A stretch of 64,000 nucleotides of DNA from Doris montereyensis (GCA_037039925.1 JAXRKP010000411.1:185001-249000), one strand, 5' to 3'. Counted from the first letter of the stretch, positions 35,655 to 61,050 are shown. Made by a program: numbers and translations. Notes: generated from the sequence alone by a model not told the origin.

Positions 35655-35755
35655 CTTTCTTTTCCCTCTTTCACATTATTTTCCTTCTGTCTCAAATTTG
35701 TTTCCTTTTTATTCCCCATTAGATGACCGCATATGATTAAGGGATAAATTGCAAT
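35655..35755 (+). repeat. Dispersed repeat D copy
   Basis: Pyrimidine-rich lead then AGATGACCGCATATGATTAA and GGGATAAATTGCAATGACT, as at 12.9-13.2 kb. Confidence 0.55.
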
Positions 35756-36299
35756 GACTCAGATAATGAAACATATTATTTACTACTTGTATCCGTTCTC
35801 ATTGCTCAAACTCCAACCGTTTATCCCTGATAGAACCTCATTCTGAATAAATGGAACGATCTCCCATACAATACAGAGCCTATTTGAATATAGCGCTTCA
35901 ATACGTTGTACCTCGTGAAAGAATTTATACTGACCTAGTTTGGGAACTAATACAACAATGCATCTCATATGGAGGTTTTGAAGCGAGTTTCAAGATCGCT
36001 TCAAGCGGATGTCAACCAAAGACGACAGCTAAGAAAATAAACCATCTGAAGCTATAGACAGACGTGTAATTATGTTAAAGTAAAGGTCTTTTTTTAATAT
36101 TTTATTGGAGGTCACCCTATTTCCTGTTTACAACGCACCGTTTCGTCAATGGAACATGTCAGCCTGTATAGCCTTACACTTACATTTTCATAACAAAAGG
36201 AACTTCATAGTAATAACATAAAAACCATCTGAACTACGATAAAAGAATTGAAATCAAATAACGGGAGGCCTTTGCCAAGCTTTTCACTTTAGGGGGAGG

Positions 36300-36570
36300 G
36301 GGGGTCTCGCTAGTCCAGAGGCAAAGTGTTGGCCTCTCAATTTTTTTCGAATTTTTTAGAGTTAACTAAATGTATCCCCTGGTCCAGGTAAGTGGATCGA
36401 CACCTATTCCCATCGAAGACGAGAAATAGGAGGTCCCGTGTGCAGATCACAACGCTCTGTGCCTATTAAAGATCCCTTGACTGTTTACAAGGCAGCCCGG
36501 GTAAAATTAAAAAGCCTGCCAAAAAACCCCGAGATCACCTTAGTTATTGTGGATGTGGGTAAATCAAATC
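36300..36570 (+). mobile_element. SINE family B copy
   Basis: Head CTAGTCCAGAGGCAAAGTGT, then TCCAGGTAAGTGGATCGACA, CAGATCACAACGCTCTGTGC, ATTAAAGATCCCTTGACTGT and GATGTGGGTAAATCAAATCA. One of the best preserved copies. Confidence 0.75.
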
Positions 36571-36765
36571 AAAATGTCATGTTGTTTGTCTGAACACATT
36601 TACCCGAAATCCTAGTTAACTCTTCGCCACTGGCACTGGACGCACCCTATTTACTCCTGCTTCCCGTTCCTCGTAAATACCCTCATCAACTTTGACTTGT
36701 TTAAACCAACACATCATTGTCCATGTATCATCAACCGTGCAACGCAGCCCAAACTCACGACACAG

Positions 36766-36803
<38 letters not shown>

Positions 36804-36814
36804 CCTCCCTCCCT
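36766..36814 (+). repeat. (TC)n-(CCCT)n microsatellite
   Basis: CT dinucleotides to about 36799 then CCCT tetramers. Confidence 0.95.
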
Positions 36815-36983
36815 ATCTCTTTTGTCAAAGCAGACACACCTGCTTCCTGTCCCTCAATAATGTCTGCCATCCACGTTGACTTGTTTCCATCTGTTTCCCG
36901 TTCCTCGAGAATGTCTTCATCAACATTAACTGTTGTTTAAACCAACATAGATAATACTGAATATCATTACCATCAACCTTGAA

Positions 36984-37255
36984 AGCCAACAAGACCCATA
37001 GAGCGAGAGCTTATCCCGGTTTCTAGAGCGTGAAGCGGAACAGGTGATAACAATCACCTCCTGAACAGGACGCTAGTCTGTCGCGGGTTTTTACTCTCGA
37101 GCCGTTGTTGGTACATGTACTCATTTGCACCTGTGTCGACGGGGGGGGTGCGTGAAAAATGTTTTTCCCAAAGGAACACAACGTCGGACCTAGCATTGAG
37201 GACCTCGTGATCCCAAGTCTGGCAACTTAACCACTATGTCACATACGACACTATC
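36984..37255 (-). mobile_element. SINE family A copy inside duplication unit 1
   Basis: Body blocks GGTTTCTAGAGCGTGAAGCG, ATCACCTCCTGAACAGGA and TTTTTCCCAAAGGAACACAA. The tRNA head at 37190-37250 is decayed. Absent from unit 2, so inserted after the duplication or lost there. Confidence 0.7.
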
Positions 37256-37940
37256 AACCATAATACGCAGTGCAAACTCACATCTTTGCTTAATGAAATG
37301 CTTTTTTAATTATCAGAATTAAAGTTGACGACGAATAATAAGGCATGTGTCCGTTGAAAACGTAATGTACCATGCTGGTTGTTACCATGCACAGCCTATC
37401 GGATGCAAATGGTTCCTTACGACAAAATCACTTGAACCCAAGCGCCTAGAAATACGGCCTACCCCAAGCATTCCTATTATGAACGCTCATGGCCTATCCA
37501 TATTATTTCTACAGGCTCAGTTTGTTTGATCATGATGTGAAACCCCGTGTCTACCCACAACCTGTTGATTTGTATTCTTATTCTCATCAATGATCACAAC
37601 ACGCACTTTCTTTACAGGCTGCTTGACAGCACAATATGAACACACAAAGGGACCAAATTTACATTATTAACGCCAATGGCAGAGCATCAGAATTATCTAA
37701 AGCAAATTGAAAAACAAAACAAAACAAACAAAAATCCCATGGTTGATGACACAAACATAAAATAAAATAAAAACGAGATAAAAAACACAACATTAATCTA
37801 TTTTAACGGCGTAGAATTGTCGGTGTTTCATGATGAAAACAGAGTGGAAATTCATGCAGTCCATGTTTATGAATCTAATGGGAGTGTTACATCTACATCC
37901 GATTTTTTTGGGCTTCCATTCCCACCACTACTGTATTGTA

Positions 37941-37943
37941 CTT

Positions 37944-38031
<88 letters not shown>

Positions 38032-38051
38032 CACTACTACCAGCACTACTT

Positions 38052-38103
<52 letters not shown>

Positions 38104-38150
38104 CAGTAATACTACTACTTCTACTACTACTACCACTACTACTACTACTA

Positions 38151-38232
<82 letters not shown>

Positions 38233-38279
38233 CAGTACTACTACTACTTCTACTACTACTACCACTACTACTACTACAT
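37941..38279 (+). repeat. (CTA)n triplet array 1
   Basis: Almost pure CTA with sporadic CCA, TTC and CAG changes. The triplet phase is kept, so all six frames stay open without being genes. Confidence 0.98.
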
Positions 38280-38382
38280 GTATTACAAAGGGAATGAAAG
38301 GATATTGAATAATATTAAAGCCCCATAGAACAAACACGAGACAAATACAAGGAAAAGAAAGAAAACAAATCTTGGCCACCAT

Positions 38383-38428
38383 GGAGTTCGAACCCATGAC
38401 TTCTGCTTCGGCACCCACCGCCTCGCTA
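38383..38428 (-). mobile_element. tRNA-derived SINE head
   Basis: Reversed: A box TAGCGAGGCGG and B box GGGTTCGAACTCC, about 30 bp apart, as in a tRNA. The acceptor stem does not pair. Lies in the insertion between triplet arrays 1 and 2. Confidence 0.55.
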
Positions 38429-38844
38429 TGAAAATAAAACGTGTCACCAGTGTAGTCAGCTCTGAGTCAAAGTCACTATTAATTTTTAGAAAAAACATCA
38501 AGACATATCTTTTAAAAAAAACTTACTTTCTTTAATGAAAATTGCATAGTTTTATTAGGGCTGTATTCAACCTTTGTATGAAGAAGCGTGTGTGTGTTTG
38601 TGGAATATGCTTTCATAACAGTATTTACTGTTAAACGACTTTCTTCTTTTTGTTTGCATTTTCGATTTTTTCTCTCATAAATTGTACACAGTTTTATGCT
38701 GCGTTCATGAAGCTTAATGTATGAAATTCATATTGTGTATCATAATAGTATGTCATACATGTATATATTTTTCTTAAAATACATAATGGACCTAGAGCCT
38801 TACACTTGTATGGATGAGTGTGCAATACAAATGTACATTATTAT

Positions 38845-39478
<634 letters not shown>

Positions 39479-41103
39479 TCGTAGAAATAGTATATGGCTG
39501 ATTTTCTTCAATCTGGGTTGTGGTTTTAAAAGTTTTGGACATGGCTTTCTTCCTGCACGCTCAATGCCTGCATTTAAATGTGCGACCTTGATCCAAACTG
39601 TGCGTGAATGACAAGCATAAGATTAAGATGTTTAATAAACCAACACAACACGGTCATAACCCGTGCACACAGCACCAACTTGCATCTGTCTGAATGATTT
39701 CTTATCATTTTCAAAGTTGATACACGTGCTTCCCAACCCTCGTTAATGCCTTCATCCAAGTTGCCTTGTTTAAACCAATATACCAAGGTCAGCAATCAAC
39801 CATGCACGCAACATTAACTTGACAGTTTGCTCGATGAAATGCTTTCTTATCAAAATTAAAGTTGACGACGTATAAGGTACGTGCCCATTCAATGCACTGC
39901 CTATCGGATGGACATGTTTATTTATAATGTACATATTATTATACTTCTTTTATTGATACTGAGCGTCGGAATAAACTGGCCAGCCTTTAATAACCGCTCT
40001 TAGCTTTTAACTCACAAGCCAGATGTAATAAAGATGTCATGTACCATGTGAAAGTCAATAAAAAAACATCATTCTAGAGAAATAAAAATCAGTAGGTTGG
40101 ATCTACATTTTCATACAACAAATTTACTTTTTTAAAAAGAGTTAAAAAAATTATTGACAGTGCAAAAAAAAAATCAATCTTGGACCGCAGAAAGCGCGTT
40201 CATTTAGGTGTTCTTTTATGCGCACTATGCATCCATGTGGCTTCAGACAGCTTTGCGAGAAGAACACATGTTTTCATGTAATGTTTAACATATTGTTTAA
40301 TACATGATGGGGGAAAAAATTTTAAAAACCCAAAAAAGCAAAAACGAAACAAGACAAATTATGCGCAGTGGCATGTCGTTGTACAAAATTCGCATTTTTG
40401 CACCTCTGCTTTTTCCACTCTTTTTTTCAAAACCGGCAAAAAATATATAGGCATTTTTTCAATTGCATATTATACCGTTTTGTAATTACTTAATCTTACG
40501 CTCGGTATAATTTGACCACAGCTGTAAAAGGTCACTTATTAAAAATCGCTTGAACTCAACAGTCTAAATAGATGGAGACAACCCACACATGACATGTTAT
40601 TTCTACATGCTGCAGTCTGTTTCATGATATGCCCTAATCCAAAGCCTTGTAACTTCTATATCTACATATGGCCTGGCAAAACACATGTTCTTATCTATGA
40701 TGTCACACGTTGTTAAGTTACAAACTACTGTGCTGTCTGTACAGTATGAAAACTCTTCGTGAAGGGACAAGATGAACCATAGCAAAGCATCTGAATTTTT
40801 CAAGGTTAAGGGAACAACAAAACAACAATAACAATAACAAATTAAACACCAAACACCGCCCCCAAAACAAAAGAATAATAATAATCCAACAACAAACAAA
40901 AACAAACAAAACAACAAAGAAAAACAAAACAACCAACAACTGAAATCATTTGGTTCTTGACTCCAAAATGAAAGAGCGAAAAATGAGATGAAAACCCAAC
41001 CAACTATTTTTATTTCTTTATGTGAACCGATTGTGTTCTGAAATTGAAATCAGTATTTATAAAATTAGAGAGTTACATCCAATCTTTTGGCTTCCACACC
41101 AAA

Positions 41104-42331
<1,228 letters not shown>

Positions 42332-42887
42332 GTACTAACATGTATCGTGGAAATTGGACATAGCTGATTTTCTTCAATTTCAATGCCGGATCGTGTGATC
42401 TGGTGAATTTTGTACGTGGGTTTCTCCCTGCACGCTTAAATTCTGCCTTTGTTGAATGCGCAACCTTGGCCCAAAGTGTACGCTGATGGCAGGCTTAAGA
42501 TAAGAGAAAAAACAGGAATACAGACAAGATGGCTTACCGTTATCTCTGCTGCTTTCTGGAAAAATTCGACAACTGTCATGCCGTTATCTATTCTGACCCA
42601 TATTCATTTGGGGAACGTTCCACAACTGGCCTGACCGCAGGCAGACAATTCATAATAAAGGGGCTATCGAAGTGAACGACATTTTGTTCCATTGAAAGCA
42701 GGCCAAAATGGCGGTTGGGCGTATAAATCACCTTGTACTTGTATGCATTATGTTCTATTAAAATTGTTTTTGTATTATTCTTGTATTAATTTTTATCTTC
42801 TTTACTCGCCCTTCCAAAAAAGAAGAGGAGGAAGAAGAAGAAAAAGGAGAAGGAGAAGAAGAACAAAAGAAGCTAAACCGTAGTGTT

Positions 42888-43205
42888 GTGAGCTGGTAAT
42901 CACGCCGACACTGGTTCGTTTTTTCACAACGTTGTACTCTAAGGATAGGTACTTTACTCTACTTCCTCACTTGAACAGGTGTGAATGAGTATCCAGCTAT
43001 AGGTAGAGAAAGATCTTACCAGAGCATTGGTACGAAAAGTCTAACAGGCTTGTGTACTGTGCAGCCCCCCCCCCCCCGTGAGTTGAGAATGATTTTGAAT
43101 GAAATGGCCTGCTGGGGTGATAAATGATGTGCAGTCGGTGAGTCTGCACTTGTGCGGGGATACTGACTATAAATCCATCTTTATCTTTAAGAAGGGGAAG
43201 AAGAA
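42888..43205 (+). mobile_element. Dispersed repeat C, full copy
   Basis: Shares with 58950 and 60712: GTGTTGTGAG, CACAACGTTGTACTCTAAGG, CACTTGAACAGGTGTGAATG, CAGCTATAGGTAGAGAAAGA, ATGGCCTGCTGGGGTGATAA and CACTTGTGCGGGGATACTGA. No clear B box, so SINE status is uncertain. Confidence 0.7.
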
Positions 43206-45430
43206 GAAAAAGGTTTGAATTATGTCTGATTGACAGACCAAATGAGTGAATTAATGAATGGCTATGACTATCATGTCTTTCAGTTAGTAGTAGTAATAGT
43301 AGGCTACAATAGTTGCTCCCTACTGTCTATCAACGATATTTAATTCTCATAAAAATCCGTCTTTGACATCTTATTATCGTTTACGACACATCTTATTATC
43401 GTGTTCGTGTTTTTCTTCATAATCATACAGCGTTATGGAGCAATTCTCTGCTATAAAATCGAAATTTTGAAGAGAAAAAAGCAACAATAAAAAACCCCCA
43501 ACAACATCAACGGTACCCTCACCCCTTTCCCCTTAACCACTCCCACCCCGAATAAAACAGACAATACAACACATAAGACAAAAGGAACAAACAAAACTTT
43601 AGTTAATACAGTGTGTTTAGACAGTCGTGCAAGTTTGGGAGACAAAAGGAATGGATTTATTAAACACTTCGTTCATAATTCATATTTTATTTTCCCACAG
43701 AAAAAAGGAGGAAATGTTTAAATGTCGTGGTATGAACAAAACACTAGACTTAATTTACATGTCAATGGTAGTGGTAGGCCTAATGATTCGAAAGACATTG
43801 AAACACCCCTCCACCCCCTCCCCCAACGAGAATAGAATACAACAGCTGTTGCATTCATACTCCTAGTCCTGGTAAAAGTAATAGAGTGTGGATGTATGTA
43901 CAGTGTGCTACTACTAATATTACTAATAATAGATCTTATTGATCTTATCTTAGGATCGGCAGGTCATCAGACAAGTACAAGTAGTGTTCGGTCACCAAGT
44001 GTCTGTAATTTGTAAAGCATCTGCACCGAATCATGTCAGTCACAGTCATAGGTAGCATTCAATTTTACCGTGTACTCTCACCTCTAAAGGGAAGGGTGGT
44101 GGTCCTATTGGTTTTAATTCAAGCCAACATCGCCACGCTAAAAAAGCAACAACAAAAAACACATAAAATTAAAAAAACAAACAAAACAAAAAACGACCTA
44201 CATAAAATAAGTGTGTTCAATCCGTCGCAAGCAAGCATAAACATGGAACCTAAATTTTCCCATACCAATACTAATACATGTACATGTTTGTTAGTCTGAC
44301 TACTAAGTACTAAGTACTAGTCTGAGTCTTACGTCAAAACAGCATTAACTCCTCCCATTTGCTCTCCCCGATCATGGCAATGGTAAACACTAGAATTTCC
44401 GGCCCAGGTAATGGAGTTTACATTTCCCCCAGCACCTTTTTAACAATTTTTGTTAGCTTTAGTTTTACAGCGGAAACCTGACGGATATTACGGATAATAG
44501 TGATAATGATAATGTGAATACAGGTATATAGGATTGACGGGACTTAATCATCCCTTTGTCCATGTTACATTGTACACAATTCATGTATTTGTAAGAAATT
44601 AAATACGTAATGACGTAATTACAATAGCTTGGGTTTCATTGTAAAGTAAGTTACCCTGTCCACCATATGCAGTGACCTCATGATGAATTAAAAGAAAACA
44701 GCAAGATACAATTTGCAACAAAAAATAGAAGAGTGAAAGTGAAAGTGAAAGGAAGAAAGTAGGACACTAGGACTTACTAGAACTTAGAAGCGACAGCCGA
44801 ATCCAATTAGTTACTAGGCCTACGTGTGATTTACTATAATATAATCAGGATTATGTATTGTAAGCCAGACAGGTTCAGACCGGGCATACGGCCCGGATGA
44901 AGATAAAAACAATTTTTAAAAACACACACATTACAAGATCGTTGCTTTTGTTGTTTTGCCCGCACACGACTCAGGTTTGCCTTGAACTATCGAAAATTAT
45001 ATTATCAATATCATATCAATTATCATATATAAGGGTTTTTTTCTTTTACTTTTTTAGGTTAATAAATCTTTTAAATGCCCTGTGTGTGATAAAAAAAAAC
45101 GTAGATGGTAACTACAATTGCTTACCTGAGTAACATGCGAGATAGGTCAGAAGATCATCATTAAAAAAAAAAAACGTGAACTCATCAATTCCTTTGACCT
45201 TGAGCAAATTCCAAATTGATACTGATCTCTACTTTAGAAAATAATTTATTCTTATTTGTGTATTATGTCTAGAGATATACATTTTGAATTGATCTCCTTT
45301 TGTCTAGTGGTAGTTTAATTTAAGAAGAGAATTTAAAGAGACTGACAATGACAAAGACATCTGGAAAATTAGTAATACTAATACTACTAATAAATAGAGA
45401 AAAAGAAATGTCCAATTACTGCCCTGAGGC
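43206..45430. other. Intergenic DNA, no gene recognised
   Basis: AT-rich. Holds one repeat D copy in reverse orientation (44640-44790). No conserved open frame. Confidence 0.5.
44640..44790 (-). repeat. Dispersed repeat D copy
   Basis: Carries TTACCCTGTCCACCATATGC AGTGACCTCATGATGAATTA and a purine-rich body, matching 12.9 kb in reverse. Confidence 0.6.
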
Positions 45431-45449
45431 ACACCACTTATTAGCTGTT

Positions 45450-47120
45450 TTGTGAACTCGGAATGGCGTCAATCAAATCTGGTGGTCTTAAACAAGGTGT
45501 GCGCGGGAAGTCATTCTTTTCCTTTTCATACTGATCCGTTATTTTAACACTTATACTTATAGTCTTATACGTCGACTTATCTGCATTCAACTCAATGAAC
45601 ACGGACATCCTACTCAACAAATTACATCGTTTTAACCTACCTCGTTATTTGATTGATTGGTACGACAACTTCCTTCTAGTTCTAGAAAGACCCCAGTGTG
45701 TAAAAATGAGGTAAAATTGTTCTACTAGAATTAGAATCTTGTCAAAGGGTTGTCCACAAGGATGTGTCAGTTCACCGTTACTGTACATTTTATATACAAA
45801 CGACTGTGTTCCAAATAATGAAAAATGTGTGATTATCAAATACGCAGATGATACAGCAATTTTGGGTCTCCTGAATTACATTTTACAATGAATCGGATGC
45901 TCACTACTTTGATCGAATCGAAAATTTCAAAAGTTGGTGTGTACAAAATGATCCGCAGCTCAATGCGTTAAAAACAAAAGAGCAATTTTTAAATTCAAAA
46001 TGCATTACCAAAGATATAATAAAGCGAGTTGAAATACATCTCCAAGACGTTGAAATAGTCGAATAATTTAAGTACCGGTATCTTGGTGTTTTAATCAACA
46101 ACTCTCTTTCAATATTCATGTAGAAAATATCATTAAGAAAGCTTCACTCACAGCGGTTGTACATTCTCAGAAAATTACGAGTCTGGTACAAGCAAAAGTA
46201 CCATGAAACAAATATTTCAATCTTTATTGTTGAGTATCAATAGTATCATAACTTTTGGCATTACTGTGTGGTGTACTGTAAGCGTAAGGCAAAAAAATAA
46301 GTTACAAAGATTGATAAAAGAATCAGGAAATATAGTCAATGAGAAATTGCAAAGCGTGGAGCAGTGCTATAAAAAAGCTGTAGAAAGAAAATCCCTTTCA
46401 ATTATTGATGAAGTAAAACACCCTCTGAACAGTGAATTTGTTACTTCCATCCGGCAGAAGATATAGAGAATCTCGGTGTAGAACCAACCGACATAAAGCT
46501 ACATTTGTCCCCTACATCATAAAATATATCAACACTAATGCCGAAACAAGCAAACGAAGTAAAATTATAAGTCAAAATATTTCCTATTGATCTAACACTA
46601 GTAACAGTAGTAACACATAGACTAGTAAATCTGATAAGGCAATGCACATCTATTGCTGTTCCTAAGTTGCCTCTCTGTAGAACATTGACAATATTATATC
46701 ATTATCAATATCATCATGGTTGATCATGGAATGCTGGTTGAGAAAAAGAGAGAGAGAGAGAGAGAGAGAGGAGGAAATGTAAATCCTCAAATTGTGTAAT
46801 TATTTTCTGTATCTACTTTTACTTACTTAAAGTTATATATTATTATATTTTTGTCTGTTCATTTCATCATCTATTATAATGTTGGCAACTACTAGTACTA
46901 CTACTAGAAATATTACATACGAATGCTAGTACTGCTTCTGACTAAGTTCACCACTATTATTATGATTTACTTTTGTTGTCATTGTTCTGCTTTTTACCAT
47001 CGTCATTATTATCACTCTTATTTCGCTGTTATGTGGATTGTGAAATGTAAAAGTAAAATGATTTATGTGAACCTAACATGAATTGCCGGAAAAGGACAAT
47101 AAAGATTTATTATTATTATT
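45450..47120 (+). mobile_element. L2/CR1-like LINE 3' portion, decayed
   Basis: Shifting frames give NTDILLNKLHRFNLPRYLID, SKGCPQGCVSSPLLYILYTN, IKYADDTAILG with the Y-A-DD box (about 45840), FKSWCVQNDPQLNALKTKE and YLGVLINNSLS. The C-terminal part (46203-46466) reads ITFGITVWCTVSVRQKNKLQ. A tail ACAATAAAGATTTATTATTA ends it near 47120, as in L2/CR1 elements. It differs from LINE copies A to D. Confidence 0.8.
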
Positions 47121-47145
47121 TAATTTTTGTAAGTTGATTTTGCTT

Positions 47146-47455
47146 TACCCTCTCATAACTAAGGTAATCTCATTCTCAGGGTTTTTGGGTACACTACTTT
47201 TCGTTTAAAAGATTTGCAGCAACTGCTCTGTATACAGACAGCCACCAAGGGATCTTACTTTAACATGCAATTTATTGCAATGTTGTGATCTGCACATGTG
47301 ACTTCCTTTTTATCATCCATCTCTGATAAGACTAGGCGTCTAACCACCTACCTGGACCAGGGATAAGTTTTACTTGAAATATTTTTCCATCTGTTGGGCA
47401 CAAACCAACAATGTTTTGGTTGAGGAAAGCCTAGATAAAATCATTGGAACTGAAT
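47146..47455 (-). mobile_element. SINE family B copy
   Basis: Blocks AAGGTAATCTCATTCTCAGG, GTTGTGATCTGCACATGTGA, CTACCTGGACCAGGGATAAG in reverse orientation. Confidence 0.65.
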
Positions 47456-48915
47456 TACAGCAGGTAAGGTAACGAAACTGGCCTGACCAAACACAACAAA
47501 GTGGAGTTCCTTCAAATTCTAGTCATTAAAGTGAAACAAAATATAAGGATAAACATGTTTTAAGTTGAACAATTTCTCTCTACCTGCGCATTCAGAAGTG
47601 TCCGACTACTTTTGAATGCACTGGACCTGCTGTAATTTTCTCCCAGCTTTTAATTTAATATTGACATAAATTATAATTCTGGGATGTGGAAATCTATAGC
47701 ATAGCAATTAAACACTCGCAAAGTAAGACAATTATCAAAACACATACTGTTCGCCAATTATAAAAAAATACAAACACCCAAGAGAATGAAAGGAATCGAT
47801 GAAGTTTATTGATATAACAAAGTAATACAGCAAAGTCGACCAAATACTGGATTGCAAAATGCAACATGATATTTCTGCATGAAGTACAGGCAATAACTTC
47901 AATAAGAAGCTGATAGGATGAAATGTGAAGATGTTTAACAGTTAATCGTTAACATCTGTCAATCCTTTGCTGTCAAGACTGGCTATCATTACTATCAAAT
48001 TATATACAAATGTATCATATATATATATATATGGAAACCATACATATAAATCATTGGCATACATATTTTATAACAGTAATAGCTAATTAACCCTTATTTT
48101 CCCAGGGCCAAATGCAAAGTACATTGATATTGTTCCAAGGCAAGGATAATAACTCTTGCAATGTGCAAACTTTGGCCCACTCACAAAAATCACAACAGCA
48201 AAGAAAGTTAAGTACACAATCACTTTAAATAAACTCTATAAACAAGAAAGTAAGACTGGGAGGATGTTAAAAGCCTTATCTTTTGAAAAATCATATATAT
48301 CTACTTTGAGTAGACTGATCGGGATGATGTAAACAGGAAATGAAAGCTTGATTTTCAGTCTTTCTTACTCGAAGCTCAATGTGAAAAATAGGAAAGAATG
48401 AATGCTATATCAGGTTTCTGATACCAGGAGACAGTGGGATAATACACTATTAGACGATATGGGAAATTAAGGGTTAATTAGACTTCCTAAAAAGCCAGTA
48501 AAATTTTAATGGTACAAATGCCCGCTTCATGGCACACAAAATGTTTTAAAGGTAAAGCAGTTTTCTCGCATCTCATTATTTGTTCACAGCAGGTTATATA
48601 AGGATCAAACAAATGACACTTTAATGATTTAAATTTTACCATAAAAACTATACAAAAATGTGTCTTCTTTCGACCCACTTTAGTCCCAACATGAGAAGAA
48701 TACAACACTGGTGGCTTTAACATGAACACACCCGCAACCCCCAAATAAAAAACAACCCAAAAACAACTTTATTCCCTGTTCCCAAACATGTTAACAAAAG
48801 CACAATTGTACATCTAAAGACAGATGGAGGGATAGACAGAGTAAGAAAGAAAAAAGAGGAACAAAAAAAGAGCCTGGGATAAGTAGTCCACAGGACCCAA
48901 TAAATCATCTTGTCT
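47456..48915 (-). other. SHMT 3' flank
   Basis: Probable 3' UTR and downstream DNA. Holds a short TA run (48020-48035). No other gene recognised. Confidence 0.45.
48768..48773 (-). terminator. Candidate SHMT polyadenylation signal
   Basis: AATAAA on the minus strand, about 145 bases after the SHMT stop codon. Confidence 0.45.
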
Positions 48916-58481
<9,566 letters not shown>

Positions 58482-58949
58482 GATGTCAAATACTTTGAAA
58501 GATCTGAAATGAAAAAGACATAATAATTAATATAGATCTGTGTATAAGTTACCCCAAAAGGTAAAAAAAAATTAGGGTTCACCGTAAAACAACACACTAA
58601 GCAAATTAAAGAAATTCCAATGTAATTTGACACATTTAGAATGGTAACAATGGTTTGTGTTTACTCATTACTGGTTATGGAAAAGAGCCAGGAAGACCAA
58701 AATATCAAATCATTCCTTCATAAAACTATATAGGCCTATATCATGTAAATAAAGAATCTATAAATACTGCACACATATATTCAATTATTAACAGGAACAA
58801 AATGTCAATAAAAGATACAAAATATCCCTGTCAGCGTCACCCATACTATAACTGGAGGCAATGGTGGATTTTGTTTTATCTTTATATAATTAATACTGGG
58901 TTTCTCGAACTAACTGCAGCCAACTCAGAAACTGCTGTAGCCAAGCCGT

Positions 58950-59250
58950 AGTGTTTGTCATCATGGCTGGCCCAGGTGATTTTCACAAGGTTGTACTCAG
59001 GAAAGATACTTCACCATGCTTTCCTCACTTGACTCAGGTGTGAGCAGTATCAATTATAGGTAGAGAGATCTTGTCTGAGTGTGGGTATGAAGCACCTTAC
59101 AGGCTGCTGTACTGTAATGTATATTCCCATGGGAGTTGAGGACTGAGTGAATTGGCCTGCTGAGGGTTATAAATGATGTTCAGTTGGTGAGCCTGCCCTT
59201 GCACGGGAGTCTCAACAAATACAGACTTAGATAAATCCATCATTATAGTA
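58950..59250 (+). mobile_element. Dispersed repeat C copy
   Basis: CACAAGGTTGTACTCAGGAA, CTCACTTGACTCAGGTGTGA, TTGGCCTGCTGAGGGTTATA, GATGTTCAGTTGGTGAGCCT, as at 42.9 kb. Confidence 0.75.
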
Positions 59251-60055
59251 ATAATAATTGTAAGCACTACGGATTTGGGTGATAATTGTTTATCATAGAT
59301 CTAGGGATCGTAGGTAATTTTCTCGATTCAGTTCCATAGCCAGGATCCAGCCATGTTTTAACATCTATGCTTCAAGGCTTGGCTAGGATGGGGCTTCTCT
59401 GCTAAGCCTATTATTACAACAGAATAGTCACTCCTCTTTTGGGCGGCGATGGCTGATTTTTATTGTCACTGAGACCTCGTATGGAATTGCTAAGGAGTAC
59501 GGTAATTTTGACACCAATAAATAATAATCAGTTAAAACCTAGATTTAGCTTTAGATCCTCATCTTGGGAGTTCCATCGTCGGTACCCAGCTATTATTAAT
59601 ATTTATTAATAATTAATTATAAATTCATCCATCACATGACACACCCTTGGCTTAGAATGGTGACATGGGGTTCAGGATCAATGAGATGTTAAAAAGGAAT
59701 GGCAGGGCCCCAACTACAAATCTTCTTCCCTAAACTTTCATAGAATCTATATAGAAGTCTTATCTAGAGATATTTTTGGAAGACGGAAGAACAATTGCAT
59801 TTATTTCAGGAAAATCGCACAATTTGCAGTTGCCCACGTCTTACGAAAAGAAAGAAAAGGTTAGTTGATAATTTTGATCCAGACATCTAGGCGAGGAGTG
59901 AAATGTGAAGACCTGGTCTGATAACTAAAGTCATCCTTCAACTCACTGAACTGTCCAAACTATTAAAATAAGATGGATATTTCAAATGTAAACGAAGTCG
60001 GGAAAGAAAATGTGGACAAAGTGAGTCGTGCGCGTTTGCCCCACTGCTCACTTAC

Positions 60056-60080
60056 GAGAGAACAGAAAAAGCGCGCGAAA
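60056..60080 (-). promoter_or_regulatory. Candidate SHMT 5' end: donor and E2F-type site
   Basis: On the minus strand TTTCGCGC (60080-60073) matches TTTSSCGC exactly. Eighteen bases further, a strong donor GTAAGTGAG begins at 60055. It could join to the acceptor at 58503. The transcription start itself is not located. Confidence 0.4.
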
Positions 60081-60711
60081 TCCTGCACTTCGTGCATCGA
60101 AGAATAAAACAATATTATTTTTTCTACGTTAATTCCATGGCAATGTCTTTAACATTTTCTTACTAGACACAGTGCTTTCAATCTCTATCAGTCGTGAAAT
60201 ATCAGTTATTAATCATACTTTTGTGAAATCAGGATCAAGTGGCAACGAAGTCAAAGGGGTCCGCTGTCTTTGTTCGTTACTAGCGCGGGTAAGAGACCGG
60301 AGTCGAAACAATCTGTTGCAGAGAGGCTAAAACACTTATATAAAACGTAAAGCCAATCAAACAGTTTGTAGCATATCAGTTGGACATGCTCCATTTTTTA
60401 ACCAATAGAAGCGCTGCTCTTAAAAACAGTCAACTGAAATGCCAGCTGCAGTCAACACACGGCCTATATTTCACTGGTAGCGGCCGTGCATGGCTGCATT
60501 TGCGTCTTAACATTCTGATTAGTGAATATTTCGAGGCTCTTATTTTTTACCAATCAAAACTCACCAAGGTAAGGCAGCCTTGCAATGGCACCTGCTGAAT
60601 GAACGCAGCTCTATTTGACGATTTTCGCACTGTATTGCTGAACAGCAAATATGGCTATTCCCACGAGTTTCTACGCGATTACGGCTATGTAGTAAAACTT
60701 TGTACGAGTAT

Positions 60712-61050
60712 AAACAATGTCTTTATGGTGCTTGTGTAGAAGATAAAGATGGATTTATAAGTGCAGACTCATCGACTGTACATCATTTATCCCCCGGCTG
60801 GTCATTTTATTCAAAGTCCTTCCCAATTCTTGGGGGAGCATACAGTACAGCAGCTTGCTACGCGCTTCGTCCTAACGCTCTGGTAAGATCTTTTTCTATC
60901 TATAGCTGGGTAGTCATTCACATCTGAGTCAAGTAAGGAAAGTAGAGCCAGGTATCTTTCCCAAGAGTACAACGTTGTGAAAAAATACCACATGTGCCAG
61001 CCAGCGCCGTCGTGATTACAAGCTCACTCACAATTCACAACACTACGATT
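60712..61050 (-). mobile_element. Dispersed repeat C copy, reverse orientation
   Basis: The reverse complement matches the 42.9 kb copy over its length, including GTTGTGAATTGTGAGTGAGC, TTTTTTCACAACGTTGTACT and ATAAATGATGTACAGTCGAT. Confidence 0.75.

Noticed and set aside
60700..60927. Exon-like open frame ending at a GTAAGA donor
   Set aside because: The reverse complement of the whole stretch matches dispersed repeat C at 42.9 and 58.9 kb, so the frame is incidental.
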